Counted from the first letter of the stretch, positions 15,791-24,822 are shown. The stretch is DNA of 52,854 nt from Acidimicrobiia bacterium (GCA_016871275.1 VFZG01000022.1:1-52854); one strand, 5' to 3'. Translations and numbers: made by a program. The notes: generated by a model from the letters alone, not told the origin.

Positions 15791-17293
15791 CTAGTTGGCG
15801 GACTTCGACATCCGCAGCTCGCTGCGATCGAGATCGAGCGAGACGCGGTACGGACTCAGGAACTTGTGGCCGACAATGCCGCCGACCTGGAAGCCGAGCA
15901 GCACGCTCGGCGCCCGCAGGTTCAGCACCACCACGGCGAAGTTCTTGTAGCTGATCTCGTTGAACCGCAGGTCGACGCCCGGCATCAGGAAGGCGTCGCG
16001 GTCCCAGCCCGACGTGCCATAGACGCGCAGCGCGATCTTGCGCGGGATGTCGTGATTCAGCTCTTCGGCAGTCGTCGTGCTGATCGAAATCACCTCGCCG
16101 CCGGTGTCCACCACGAAGTAGGTCGGGCGCTGGTTCAGCAGGCCCCGCACCATCGACAGGCGGTGATGCCGCATCGGCAGTTTGAATTCGGCCGGCTCAT
16201 CCGGCAGCTTCCGTCCAATCGTCAGCTTGCGCGTCGAGTAGTCGATGGTCATCGCCAGGCCGAGGCCGAGCGGCGAGAAGCTCTCGGTCTCTCGCTTCGG
16301 GATGCCGCGCAGCGCCGGCGCCTTGATCAGCGTCGGGACGTTGCTCAGCTTCAGGGCGCCGATCTCGAGCGTGTCGAGACGGCCCAGCTGCAAGCCGCGC
16401 AGGCCCACTTCGCCGACGCCGGCGCTCAACGTGTAGGTGATCGGGCGCACCACCGCGTTCGACGCGGTCTGGCGCGAAATCGTCGTCAACTCGGAGCCGG
16501 TGTCGAGCACGAAGTCCTGCGCGCGGCCGCCGTTGACGCGCGCCTTGACGATCACCTTGTCATCGACGACGCGGAAGTCCACGGTGTGCAGGCTGTTTTC
16601 AATACCGTCCTCCATGGCGATCGGCTCGCGCTCACCGAACGAGCGGAGGAAGCGAATCTGCGAGCGCGACCAAGCCGCCTTGTCGCCGCGATCCTTGTTC
16701 GGCAGCAAGTTGACGTAGTTGCCATAGGCGGCAGCCGCCTGCTCGTAGCGGCGCATGCGCTCGAAAATGGTGCCGACGGTGTGGTGGATTTCCTCGTCGC
16801 GCGGGGAGAGCTTGAGCGCGGCCTGCGCTTCGTTCAGGGCTTCGTCCAGCTTGTTCTGCGAAGCCAGGGCGCGCGCCAGGCCGTGGCGGCCGCGCGACAG
16901 GTCCGGGACCAGCGTCACGGCGTCGGCGAATTCCTGGTGGGCTTCGTCAAACAGGCCGGCCGACCACAGCGCATCCGCGTGAATCGCCATCACGTCGGCG
17001 TTCTTCGGCTCCTGCTGCTTGAGGGTGGCGGCTTCTTTCTGCGCCTCCATGAACTCGCCAATGCGCAGCGCCGACTTGATCACGCCCATCCGGGCCTGCA
17101 CCGCGATCGACTTCGACCCGGCGTTCACAGCCTTCCGGAACGCGTCGAGCGCCTCGCGATAGCGGGTTTCTTCGAAGAGCAAAGTGCCCAGCTGGAATTG
17201 CAGGTCGGCATCCTGCTGGTCGCGCCCGTGCACGCCAGATGCCAGAGCCGTAATCACGGCCGCGGCCACCAACGCCATGCGAGGTCGTTTCAT
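15791..17293 (-). CDS. Secreted TPR protein with two aspartic-protease lobes
   Basis: A 500-residue protein. The ATG at 17293 follows ggaagggg and opens a signal peptide (VAAAVITALASGVHG). Residues about 28-200 are TPR-like helical pairs. Residues about 235-500 contain two retropepsin-like lobes: FVLDTGSELTTIS (Asp264) and YFVVDTGGEVISIS (Asp396), each followed by flap and hydrophobic strand patterns. Both active-site DTG motifs are intact, so a single chain could form the complete catalytic pair, as in pepsin. Likely periplasmic. The TPR part could recruit substrates or partners. Downstream of ferredoxin by 120 bp, same strand. Confidence 0.82.
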   Translation of the reverse strand: MKRPRMALVAAAVITALASGVHGRDQQDADLQFQLGTLLFEETRYREALDAFRKAVNAGSKSIAVQARMGVIKSALRIGEFMEAQKEAATLKQQEPKNADVMAIHADALWSAGLFDEAHQEFADAVTLVPDLSRGRHGLARALASQNKLDEALNEAQAALKLSPRDEEIHHTVGTIFERMRRYEQAAAAYGNYVNLLPNKDRGDKAAWSRSQIRFLRSFGEREPIAMEDGIENSLHTVDFRVVDDKVIVKARVNGGRAQDFVLDTGSELTTISRQTASNAVVRPITYTLSAGVGEVGLRGLQLGRLDTLEIGALKLSNVPTLIKAPALRGIPKRETESFSPLGLGLAMTIDYSTRKLTIGRKLPDEPAEFKLPMRHHRLSMVRGLLNQRPTYFVVDTGGEVISISTTTAEELNHDIPRKIALRVYGTSGWDRDAFLMPGVDLRFNEISYKNFAVVVLNLRAPSVLLGFQVGGIVGHKFLSPYRVSLDLDRSELRMSKSAN

Positions 17294-17413
17294 GATCCCC
17301 TTCCAGACAAAGGTCACCGGGCGCGCACCGGGGCCACGGAAGACGAGCCTATCGTCGGGATTTTATCCCCGAGAGCGGGCTACCGGAAAGGGTTTTGCGA
17401 CCCCCCGGCAACA

Positions 17414-17674
<261 letters not shown>

Positions 17675-17708
17675 TGCTGTCCTCGTCCTCGTCTGTTGGT
17701 TGTCAGTC

Positions 17709-17755
17709 CTTCAAGCCCCTAGGCCCCTAACCCCCAGGCCCCTACGCCCCTTCAC
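17709..17755. repeat. CCCCTAG-type heptamer repeat
   Basis: Six units (aagcccct, aggcccct, aaccccc, aggcccct, acgcccc, ttcacg) lie between the ferredoxin and IclR genes and end in the IclR stop codon. It is the same family as 162-195 and 36065-36172. Confidence 0.6.
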
Positions 17756-18576
17756 GCCGTACTTTCCAATGCCGTCGCGGGCACATGGCCAAGGCGCATC
17801 GAGACGCGGCGAGCCAAATCCCAGGCGCCACGGTGATGTTCGTTCAGGATGGGGCTGTCGTCGGCGCCGTGGCCGAACACGCCGACACGCGCGACTTCCT
17901 GGCCCGTGTAGTCACGCACCGGCGCACACACGCAGAACAGGCGCTGGAGGGCGTCCGGCTCGACGGGCGGCGGCCCGAGGCGGACCACCGTCGCCTCCGG
18001 CCTGATCAGTTCGGTGGGCGAGGCCAGCCGCAGACAGCTGAGGCGGCGCGTCGCCTGGTGCGGTTTCCCTGCGCCGGACGCGGGTTTACCCACCGTAGCT
18101 TCGGCGAAGGCGGGCGAAAAGTAGATCGCGCAATGGCCCGGCATCTCCTTGCCGTAGACGGTGCGCATCGCAACCTCGTCAGGACCGGTGCTCCATACGT
18201 AGGTCACTTCGCCGCTCGACGGAATCGCGATGAACCCGCGATACGGCGTACGCAGCACGTACTCGCGCATGATGGGATACGCGTGCAGGCGGAGTTCCGA
18301 TTGCCCCAGCGATCGGAAGCTGAGGTCGAGCATCTTCAGCGTCAACCCATACCGTTGGGACTCGTCGTCTTGTCGAACGTAGCCGCGCTTCTTCAGCACG
18401 GCCAGGAGCCGGTGCACGGTCGACGCAGGCTGCCGCAGAGAGCGCGCCAGCTCGGACAGGCTCGTCCCACGCGGCATGCCGCTCAGGACCTCGCAGACCT
18501 CAAGCGCCTTGTCGATAGATGTGACGGCCTTCTCCTCTTTCCGGACCTGCACGTCAGCGGAACGAGCGAATTCCAT
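17752..18576 (-). CDS. IclR-family transcriptional regulator with a repeat-derived insert
   Basis: 274 residues. The N-terminal winged helix-turn-helix (about 18-80: IDKALEVCEVLSGMPRGTSL, SELARSLRQPASTVHRLLAV) and an effector-binding domain (about 95-265) are typical of IclR regulators. Where the family has a conserved LH.tAlGKalLA segment, this protein reads SPAFAEATVGKPASGAGKPH (residues 154-173). That segment is encoded by a palindromic unit at 18058-18119 resembling dispersed repeats. The frame stays open, so the protein is made, but effector binding may be changed. Its target is unknown; the ferredoxin lies downstream. Confidence 0.82.
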   Translation of the reverse strand: MEFARSADVQVRKEEKAVTSIDKALEVCEVLSGMPRGTSLSELARSLRQPASTVHRLLAVLKKRGYVRQDDESQRYGLTLKMLDLSFRSLGQSELRLHAYPIMREYVLRTPYRGFIAIPSSGEVTYVWSTGPDEVAMRTVYGKEMPGHCAIYFSPAFAEATVGKPASGAGKPHQATRRLSCLRLASPTELIRPEATVVRLGPPPVEPDALQRLFCVCAPVRDYTGQEVARVGVFGHGADDSPILNEHHRGAWDLARRVSMRLGHVPATALESTA

Positions 18577-18616
18577 TATGCGGAATACCTTTTCACTAAA
18601 TTGATTTTACCATTCT

Positions 18617-18655
18617 AGACTGTGGACTGTCGACTCTTCGCCCCCGACTGTTGGT
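18617..18655. repeat. GACTGTN heptamer repeat
   Basis: Units gactgtg, gactgtc, gactctt and gactgtt lie in the gap between the divergent IclR and kinase-remnant genes. The larger array at 28807-28976 uses a similar unit. Confidence 0.5.
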
Positions 18656-18687
18656 AGTACGATGAGCGTCCGCACGCTCGAAACACT

Positions 18688-19914
18688 GTGGCGAATTCTT
18701 TGGTGGGAAAGACCTTAGGTCATTACAAGATCCTGGACCAGGTTGGTGCGGGGGCATGGGCGTGGTCTATCGCGCCCAGGACTTGAAACTGGGCCGGCAG
18801 GTCCCCTTGAAGGTACTGCCGACGGGCAGCACGGCCAAGACGCCGTGGATGTGGGGAGCAGCCGCGGGTGTGGTCGCGATTGCGGCCATCGCCGCGGGCA
18901 TGGGCGCCTACTTCGCCAGCGGCGGCAACCAGCCGGCCAACACCGGTAACGAGCAGGAGGCGGTCGTCCCGCCACAGCCCGCCAGTCCGGATCCGGCAAC
19001 ACAGCCGGGGGCGCCCCCGGCATCGGGAACCAACCCGCCGGCTGCCGCCTGCGGCCTCAGCACCGGTAGCTCCACCCACGCCGAAGGGAACGTCGGGCGG
19101 CACGGGGGCACCGTCCACCAGCAAGCCGAAGCCGACGCCCATCACCGCGGCGGCAGCCACAACACCGGCGGTGAATCGCGACACGCAGGCGGCCCGGCTG
19201 CTGGAAGTCGCCAAGGCGAAGCTCGCCAACAATCTCAACGAGCAGCCGCTGAACGACCTGCGGCAGATCATCATCGACTTCCCCGGCCCGGGTCCCGCGG
19301 CCGAGGCGGCATTCATGGCGGCGGAGATCCACGAAAAGAGCGGGCGGCCGGAAGACGCCATGGCGGCGTACATGGAATTCGAGAGCCGCTTCAGCGGGGA
19401 TCGACGCATTGCCGACGCCAAGCTGCGCCGCTCGACGATCCTTGGCCGTCAGCGCCAGGCCAAGGCGCAGGCGATGACGCTGCAACTGCTCGTCGAGGTC
19501 GCGCGCGATTTCCCAGGCACGCCGCAGGCGCAGATCGCGCTGCAGAACACACTGAAGATCGAAGGTGACCGGCGTGACCTGCGCGGCGTGGATCCTGTCA
19601 CGAAGCTCGACGTGCCGGCCTTCGTGGTCACGCTACGCCAGGTGATCCAGCAGTTCCCGGACGCACCGCAGGCGCTGGCGGCGCGCAATCGTCTCGCCAT
19701 CGCGTTCTCGGAAATGAATCGCCCTGCGGAGGCCGCCGCGGTGCTCGAGGATCTGGCGATGCGCGGCGACAACCCGATGGACGTGTGGTTCAGGCTTGGC
19801 GAGCTTTACCAGCGCCGCTTGAAAGATCCTGCGAAGGCCAACGAGGCGTATGCGAAGGTGCCGTCGAGCTCGCCGCGCTACAACGACGCGCAGCGCAAGC
19901 TGAAGCGCTGGTAA
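18688..19914 (+). pseudogene. Ser/Thr protein kinase-TPR gene with kinase core deleted and two frameshifts
   Basis: GTG 18688 starts LVGKTLGHYKILDQVGAG, the glycine-rich loop of a bacterial Hanks-type kinase. A five-G run at about 18750 should hold six; the frame shifts there and resumes at 18756 as MGVVYRAQDLKLGRQVPLKV, including the ATP-site Lys. The kinase then ends abruptly: about 200 residues, including HRD and DFG, are missing, and it joins a membrane helix (WGAAAGVVAIAAIAAGMGAY) and a Pro/Ala linker. A second shift at about 19027-19060 is needed to enter the TPR-like C-terminal part (about 19160-19914). The ancestral gene was a membrane kinase with periplasmic TPRs. One of the shifts could be a sequencing error; the deletion is not. 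Confidence 0.75.
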
Positions 19915-19915
19915 G

Positions 19916-20683
19916 TTACGGCGTCCGATTGGGCGACTTCAGCTCCACCACTCCAGTCACCACGTCGAGCGAGATCACAGGCGCGCCCTTGCCGAGCGTT
20001 GTCTCGCCCCATCGTGGTCCCCAGGTATTGCGCCGGGTCAGCGGAATGTCCGAACGCACCTGACCGTTCACCGCCAGCGCCATGATGCGCGCGTCGGTGG
20101 GCCGCTCGGCGAGCGTCAGCTTGACGTCGCCGTTGAATGCGCGCAGCCGCAACAGGCCGTCCTCCGACAGGCGCGTGTTGTTCAGGGTCACGGATCCGAT
20201 GCCGGCTTCGAGCCGCAGCGTGCCCGAAAGGTCCGTGCCGTTGATGGGTCCGCGGCGGATGTCGGCCGTGAGTTTCCCGGACAACCCGGCCACGTCGATC
20301 CGTCCTTCCATGACGCGGACTCGCTCGATGACCGCGGCTCGCGGCACGCGCACGGTGACATCCGCCCGGTAGGCCGGATCGGTCGTGTGGTTGGTCTGGA
20401 GCGCCCGCACGCTGACCCGCGACGGCGTGTCTTCGATCGCCAGTGGCACGCGAGCAAGACCCTCCCGCGCCGGCGCCCGGCGCTCGACGACGATTTCAGC
20501 ATCCGGGCGATCCGCGCCCTCAATGCGGACCGCACCGATGGTGATATCAATGGCGAGGGCCTTGGCGGCCGACAACGTGACGACCTGCGTCTGGCGATCC
20601 GAGACGTCGCGTGCGGCCGCCCTCGCCACGGGCAAAGGCGGTGCAGCAGCGAGCAACAGTGCCGCGGCCAGGAGCATCCGCAC
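19916..20683 (-). CDS. Secreted DUF4097-like beta-helix protein
   Basis: 255 residues with a signal peptide (LLAAALLLAAAPPLPVARA). The rest is repeating short beta strands (IDITIGAVRIEGADRPDAEI, IDVAGLSGKLTADIRRGPIN, VRVMEGRID), which resemble the DUF4097/adhesin-like beta-helix proteins. Function unknown; it is probably exported to the periplasm or surface. It is convergent with the kinase remnant with one base between stop codons. Confidence 0.65.
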   Translation of the reverse strand: MRMLLAAALLLAAAPPLPVARAAARDVSDRQTQVVTLSAAKALAIDITIGAVRIEGADRPDAEIVVERRAPAREGLARVPLAIEDTPSRVSVRALQTNHTTDPAYRADVTVRVPRAAVIERVRVMEGRIDVAGLSGKLTADIRRGPINGTDLSGTLRLEAGIGSVTLNNTRLSEDGLLRLRAFNGDVKLTLAERPTDARIMALAVNGQVRSDIPLTRRNTWGPRWGETTLGKGAPVISLDVVTGVVELKSPNRTP

Positions 20684-20727
20684 CGGCGCATTATACTTTC
20701 CGGGTGCCAGGGTGCTTCGCTGTTCGG

Positions 20728-21183
20728 ATGCCCGGGTGCTCGGTGTTCAGCGCGTCGCTGTTCTTCACCGGCGCCGTGTCCGCCGTCTTGGGGGCGGCAG
20801 CGATGTCGCACCAGCAGGATCCCGCCGCGGCAGCTGCGCCCATCGACTCGCATGCGAACGGCTCCGCCGTCCGCACGCTTGCTCAGGGCGAGCCACGAAC
20901 GATTGACGTGGTGGCGAGGCGATTCAGTTTCGAGCCGGCCCGCATCGAAGTCACTGAAGGCGAGCGGATCCGCCTGGTGCTGACGTCCGCCGATGGCGTG
21001 CACGGCATCGAGATCAAGACATTCAAGGTCAACAAGCGAATTCCCCGCGGTGGCGAGCCGGTGACGATCGAGTTCGTCGCGTCGGCCGCCGGTGAGTACC
21101 CCGTTCTGTGTTCCGAATATTGCGGCAACGGCCACGAAGACATGAGAGGTATGCTGGTCGTCGTCGCGAAGAGCCCGCGGTAG
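20728..21183 (+). CDS. CuA-like cupredoxin (cytochrome oxidase subunit II-like)
   Basis: A 151-residue membrane-anchored cupredoxin: hydrophobic N-terminus (about 6-25), then a beta sandwich. All ligands of a binuclear CuA centre are present: His92 (DGVHGIE), Cys128, Glu130, Cys132, His136 and Met139 in CSEYCGNGHEDM. It resembles the soluble domain of oxidase subunit II without its two-helix membrane part. The start is uncertain because the upstream DNA (20697-20745) is a GGGTGCC-type repeat; the ATG at 20728 is the last that keeps the full anchor. First gene of a three-gene set. Confidence 0.8.
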   Translation: MPGCSVFSASLFFTGAVSAVLGAAAMSHQQDPAAAAAPIDSHANGSAVRTLAQGEPRTIDVVARRFSFEPARIEVTEGERIRLVLTSADGVHGIEIKTFKVNKRIPRGGEPVTIEFVASAAGEYPVLCSEYCGNGHEDMRGMLVVVAKSPR

Positions 21184-21196
21184 GGAGACCGCCGTC

Positions 21197-22048
21197 ATGA
21201 TCAGTGTGCGCCCGTTGCTTTGCACCTTCGTGCTCCTCCTCGGCGTTTCGACACTCGCAGTCGCACAACCGACCGCCAACACCAGCGCGCCCACCCCCGC
21301 CGTGCAGGCCGACGACGATCCGGACCTCGATCCGAACGACAACCAGCCTGACTTCTACGTCGCCACGCTGAACACCAACCTGCCGCTGCCGGAGGGCAAG
21401 TGGAATTTCCGGCTGACGCACCGCTTCCTGCGACCGCTTGGTGAAGGCGACTTCGGCGATCTCGCCGGCCGCCTGTTCGGCCTGGACGGCGGCGCGCAGA
21501 TCGGCCTCGACCTGAAGTACGGCCTGGCGCGGAGCTTCAACGTCGGCATTTATCGCACCTCGGATCGCACCATCCAGTTCTCGGCCCAGTACCTCGCGCT
21601 GCGCGACGGCAACGGCCCGATTGGCGCCAGCGTGGTGGCCAGCATCGACGGCACCGACAACTTCAGCGAGCAGTACTCACCCGGCGTGGCCCTGGTGCTG
21701 TCGCGTGAGCTCGGCGGGCGCGGCGCGATTTACGTGCAGCCGTCGTACGTCAACAACACACGGTTCGCCCCGACGCCTGGTGACGATTACACCGTCATGG
21801 CCGGCGTCGGCGCACGCCTCCGCCTTGGTCGCAACTCATACCTGTTCGCGGAAGGCTCGCCGCGTCTTGCCGGCTACAAGCAGGGCGTCACGATGGCCAG
21901 CTTCGGATTCGAACAGCGATATGGCGGGCACGTCTTCCAGTTGAACATGTCGAACGGCTTCGGCACTACCCTCGCCCAGGTTGCCAGAGGCGGCGTGCCG
22001 GCAGATAATTGGTATCTCGGCTTCAACCTGACGAGGAAATTCTACTGA
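21197..22048 (+). CDS. DUF5777-like outer-membrane beta-barrel
   Basis: 283 residues with a signal peptide (FVLLLGVSTLAVAQ). An acidic linker (DDDPDLDPNDNQPDFY) leads into alternating amphipathic strands (KWNFRLTHRF, FNVGIYRTSDRTIQFSAQYL, RGAIYVQPSYVNN) and a terminal aromatic residue (RKFY), as expected for a barrel inserted by BAM. The match to DUF5777 is by recollection of its sequence pattern. It lies 13 bp after the CuA-like gene and its TGA overlaps the next ATG by one base, so the three genes form an operon. Confidence 0.75.
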   Translation: MISVRPLLCTFVLLLGVSTLAVAQPTANTSAPTPAVQADDDPDLDPNDNQPDFYVATLNTNLPLPEGKWNFRLTHRFLRPLGEGDFGDLAGRLFGLDGGAQIGLDLKYGLARSFNVGIYRTSDRTIQFSAQYLALRDGNGPIGASVVASIDGTDNFSEQYSPGVALVLSRELGGRGAIYVQPSYVNNTRFAPTPGDDYTVMAGVGARLRLGRNSYLFAEGSPRLAGYKQGVTMASFGFEQRYGGHVFQLNMSNGFGTTLAQVARGGVPADNWYLGFNLTRKFY

Positions 22049-22479
22049 TGACCAAGACGATGCCTGCGGGATTCGCGGCGGCGGTAGCCGTCGCCGTAAC
22101 GGTGGCCGCGTGCGGCGGTGGTGGCGGCAGCGCCGCGCCGACCAGCCCCACCGCGACGACGCCGCCCACGACGCCGACCACCCCGCCGACCGACTCGGCG
22201 ACGATCACGATTGGCACGGATGGACGGGCGACACCGTCAACGGTGACCATTACGCGCGGCGGCCGCGTCACGATGGTCAACAACCACAACCGCCCGCACG
22301 ACATGGCGTCGGACCCGCACCCGGAACACACCGCCTGCCCTGAGTTGAATCAGTGGGGATTCCTGCAGCCCGGTCAGTCGCGCACCTCGAGCAACCTGAA
22401 CACCGCGCGCACCTGCGGGTTTCACGATCACGGGGAACCCAACAACGCCAACCTGAAAGGCAGCGTCATTATTCAGTGA
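22048..22479 (+). CDS. Plastocyanin-like cupredoxin lipoprotein
   Basis: 143 residues. A lipoprotein signal ends VAACGG (Cys22), followed by a Gly run and a Thr/Pro linker. The cupredoxin core supplies likely copper ligands in NNHNRPHDMASDPHPEH and CGFHDHG (His84, Cys123, His126 and/or His128). There is no Met in the usual axial position, so the ligand set may be His-rich. Encoded directly after the barrel gene (TGATG). Proposed role: periplasmic electron or copper carrier working with the CuA-like protein. Confidence 0.78.
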   Translation: MTKTMPAGFAAAVAVAVTVAACGGGGGSAAPTSPTATTPPTTPTTPPTDSATITIGTDGRATPSTVTITRGGRVTMVNNHNRPHDMASDPHPEHTACPELNQWGFLQPGQSRTSSNLNTARTCGFHDHGEPNNANLKGSVIIQ

Positions 22480-22616
22480 GTGATTGGGTGGTTCCTTGAT
22501 TTAGTAAGTGCTGGGTGATTGACGACTGATCACTTGCCAAATAATTCGGCGATTTCAGATGGCCCAATCGCCCAACCGTCAAGGACTCAAGGCATCACCC
22601 AATCGTCAATTCACCG
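22478..22616. repeat. Inverted GATTGGGT / ACCCAATC array
   Basis: The left half (22483-22540: gattgggt, ggttcctt, gattgacg) and right half (22560-22612: gcccaatc, gcccaacc, gtcaagg, acccaatc, gtcaat) are opposite-strand versions of the same octamer theme between convergent stop codons. A near-identical second copy of this family occupies 49073-49258. Confidence 0.65.
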
Positions 22617-23414
22617 TCCTTTAAAACACGGCTGGCGTTTCTCGAGATTGGCACGCAGGCCCTCGTGGGCGTCATCGCTCTCAAAGAGCCGCTGCTGGAG
22701 CTTTCGTTCGAGGGCGAGACCCTCTCCGAAACCCGCCTCCAGGCCTGACTGCACGGCGCGCTTGGTGTGCCCCACGGCCCTGGCGGCCTGGTTGGGCGGG
22801 GTGAACTGCTGCGCGTCATCTCGGGCGGCCTGCGCGAACGTGCGGCCGTTGAGGTCGCCCTCGCCCCACACGTGATTGACCAGGCCAATGGCGTGGGCGT
22901 CTTCGAACGACGACAGCGCACCGGTGGCCATCATCTCGATCGCCCTGGCCTTGCCCGCCAGCCGCGCGAAGCGCTAGGTGCCGCCGGTGCCGGGCAGCAC
23001 GCCCAGCGCCACCTCCGGCATGCCGATCATGCCGGCGCCCTGTCTGCCGATTCGCATGTCAACCGCCATGGCGACTTCGAGACCGCCGCCAGCGGTATGG
23101 CCGTTCAGCGCGGCGATCACCAGCTTCGGCGTCTGCTCGCGTCGATTCAGCGTCTCAATGGCGTGCAGGCAGAAGTAGTACTTGAAGTTGGGATCGGCGT
23201 CCGTGAGCATGCCGATGTTGGCGCCGGCGCAGAAGAACTTCTCGCCCGCGCCGATGATGACGATGACGTGAACCGACGCGTCCATGCCGGCCTGCAGGAC
23301 GGCGGCATCCAGCTGCGGCATCATCTCGTAGGAGTCGGTGTTGGCCGGCGGATCGTCGAGCGTGATGGTGAACACGCCGCCCCCGGCAGCGGTCCTAACC
23401 TTCGGCGCGGACAT
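22611..23414 (-). pseudogene. Enoyl-CoA hydratase/isomerase (crotonase) with in-frame amber codon
   Basis: One frame of 268 codons encodes a complete crotonase except for TAG at 22974-22976 (codon 147), where the family has Gln (GVLPGTGGTQRFARL). Oxyanion-hole and active-site segments are intact: FFCAGANIGML, LNGHTAGGGLEVAMA and MPEVALGVLPGTGG. The second half (MMATGALSSFEDAHAIGLVN to FEKRQPCFKGR-like end) is also well preserved. The start overlaps boxB by 20 bp. As a hydratase it would act after Box ring opening, for example on dehydroadipyl-CoA. CAG to TAG is one base change, so this is recent inactivation, a sequencing error or read-through. Confidence 0.8.
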
Positions 23415-24822
23415 ACTCGAAGTCGATCGGCTGGCGGTTGATGCCGCGCGACGGCGGGGCGATGTAGTTGGCGAACTGCCCCGGCTGGTAGATCGGCGTC
23501 ACCTGGATGCTGTGCAGGTACTGTTTGTCCTCCGGAGACGGCAGCCACTCGTACTTCTTGCGCTCCCACTCCTCCTGCGTCAATGGCTGGCCAAGCGGAT
23601 CGAAGTGCTTGCCTGCATACACGCCGACCTTGCGGTTGAACTTGCGCGACGGCAGCGTGATGCGCTCGGACATGCCGTGCGCCTCGAGCACGCGCTTGTT
23701 CCACCGGTCGACGCCCGCCTGGCAATCGCCGACGTACCAGTCGCGCAGCACCTCGTTGAGCGCGTTGCGCATCGGCACTTCTTCGCGGATGATCAGGCCG
23801 CTGTCGTCCATCAGGTCGAGCACGTACATGTTGCCCGCCAGGATGTGGTCATCGTCGCACTTGTCTTCCTCGGCGCGGCCCTTGAGGCCGTTCGAGAAGT
23901 AGGCGGCGGCGTTGCTCGACACTTCGCTGCCGTGCAGGTCGAGGCTCTGGCTGAACCAGAAGTTGACAAACTTCTGGATCAGCGGCAGATCGATGCCGCC
24001 GGCCTTGCGCACGTCGCCGGAGAAGCCGCCGTCACGCAGCAACTGGCAGGTGCGTTCCAGGATGCGGGCGATGCCGCTCTCGCCGACGAACATGTGGTGC
24101 GCCTCTTCGGTGAGCATGAAGCGCGTGGTCCGCGCCAGCGGATCGAGCGAGCTTTCCGACAGCGACAGCAGCTGCGACTTGCCGTCCCGGTCGGTGAACA
24201 TGGTAAACGCGAAGAAGTCGAGCCACGTGTCGATCGGCTCGTTGAAGGCCTCGAGCATGCGCGGCGTGTCGTCGTTGCCGCTGCGCCGCTCGAGCAGCGC
24301 TTCGGCCTCTTCGCGGCCATCGCGGCCGAAGTAGGAGTGCAGCAGGTAGACCATTGCCCAGAGGTGACGGCCTTCCTCGACATTGACCTGGAAGAGATTG
24401 CGGAGGTCGTAGAGGCTGGGGCAATGCGCGCCGAGGGAGCGTTGCTGCTCGACGCTGGCGGGCTCGGTGTCGCCCTGGATGACGATCAGACGCCGTAACT
24501 GGTTGCGGAACTCGCCCGGCACTTCCTGCCATACTGGCTGGCCCTTGAAGTCGCCGAAGCCGATGCGGCGATCGGGAACCGGCTCGGCGAGGAAAATGCC
24601 CCAGCGATACTCCGGCAGCCGCACGTAATCGAAGTGCGCCCAGCCGGCGGCGTCGACGCTGATCGCGGTCCGCAGGTAGACCTGGTGGCTGTCCTGGAAT
24701 CCCGGAGGGCCCATCTCGCGCCACCAATCGAGGTAGGCGGGCTGCCAGTGCTCGAGCGCCCGCTGCAGGCGCTTGTTGCCCGAGAGGTCGACGTTGTTGG
24801 GGATCTTTTCGTCAGAAATCAT
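23395..24822 (-). CDS. boxB: Benzoyl-CoA 2,3-epoxidase, oxygenase subunit
   Basis: A 475-residue class I diiron oxygenase that converts benzoyl-CoA to 2,3-epoxybenzoyl-CoA with O2 and electrons from BoxA. Sequence and length match BoxB closely. The diiron ligands fall at the numbers I recall for Azoarcus evansii BoxB: Glu120 (GDTEP), Glu150 and His153 (EEGRH), Asp211, Glu240 and His243 (TEEAHH). The C-terminal part (PSRKFNRKVGVYAGKHFDP) is also family-typical. It lies 44 bp after boxC. No boxA reductase or boxD aldehyde dehydrogenase is present in the window. Confidence 0.95.
   Translation of the reverse strand: MISDEKIPNNVDLSGNKRLQRALEHWQPAYLDWWREMGPPGFQDSHQVYLRTAISVDAAGWAHFDYVRLPEYRWGIFLAEPVPDRRIGFGDFKGQPVWQEVPGEFRNQLRRLIVIQGDTEPASVEQQRSLGAHCPSLYDLRNLFQVNVEEGRHLWAMVYLLHSYFGRDGREEAEALLERRSGNDDTPRMLEAFNEPIDTWLDFFAFTMFTDRDGKSQLLSLSESSLDPLARTTRFMLTEEAHHMFVGESGIARILERTCQLLRDGGFSGDVRKAGGIDLPLIQKFVNFWFSQSLDLHGSEVSSNAAAYFSNGLKGRAEEDKCDDDHILAGNMYVLDLMDDSGLIIREEVPMRNALNEVLRDWYVGDCQAGVDRWNKRVLEAHGMSERITLPSRKFNRKVGVYAGKHFDPLGQPLTQEEWERKKYEWLPSPEDKQYLHSIQVTPIYQPGQFANYIAPPSRGINRQPIDFEYVRAEG

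Noticed and set aside
22974-22976. TAG read as pyrrolysine
   Set aside because: No pyl genes are seen and the family has Gln here; a point mutation is simpler.
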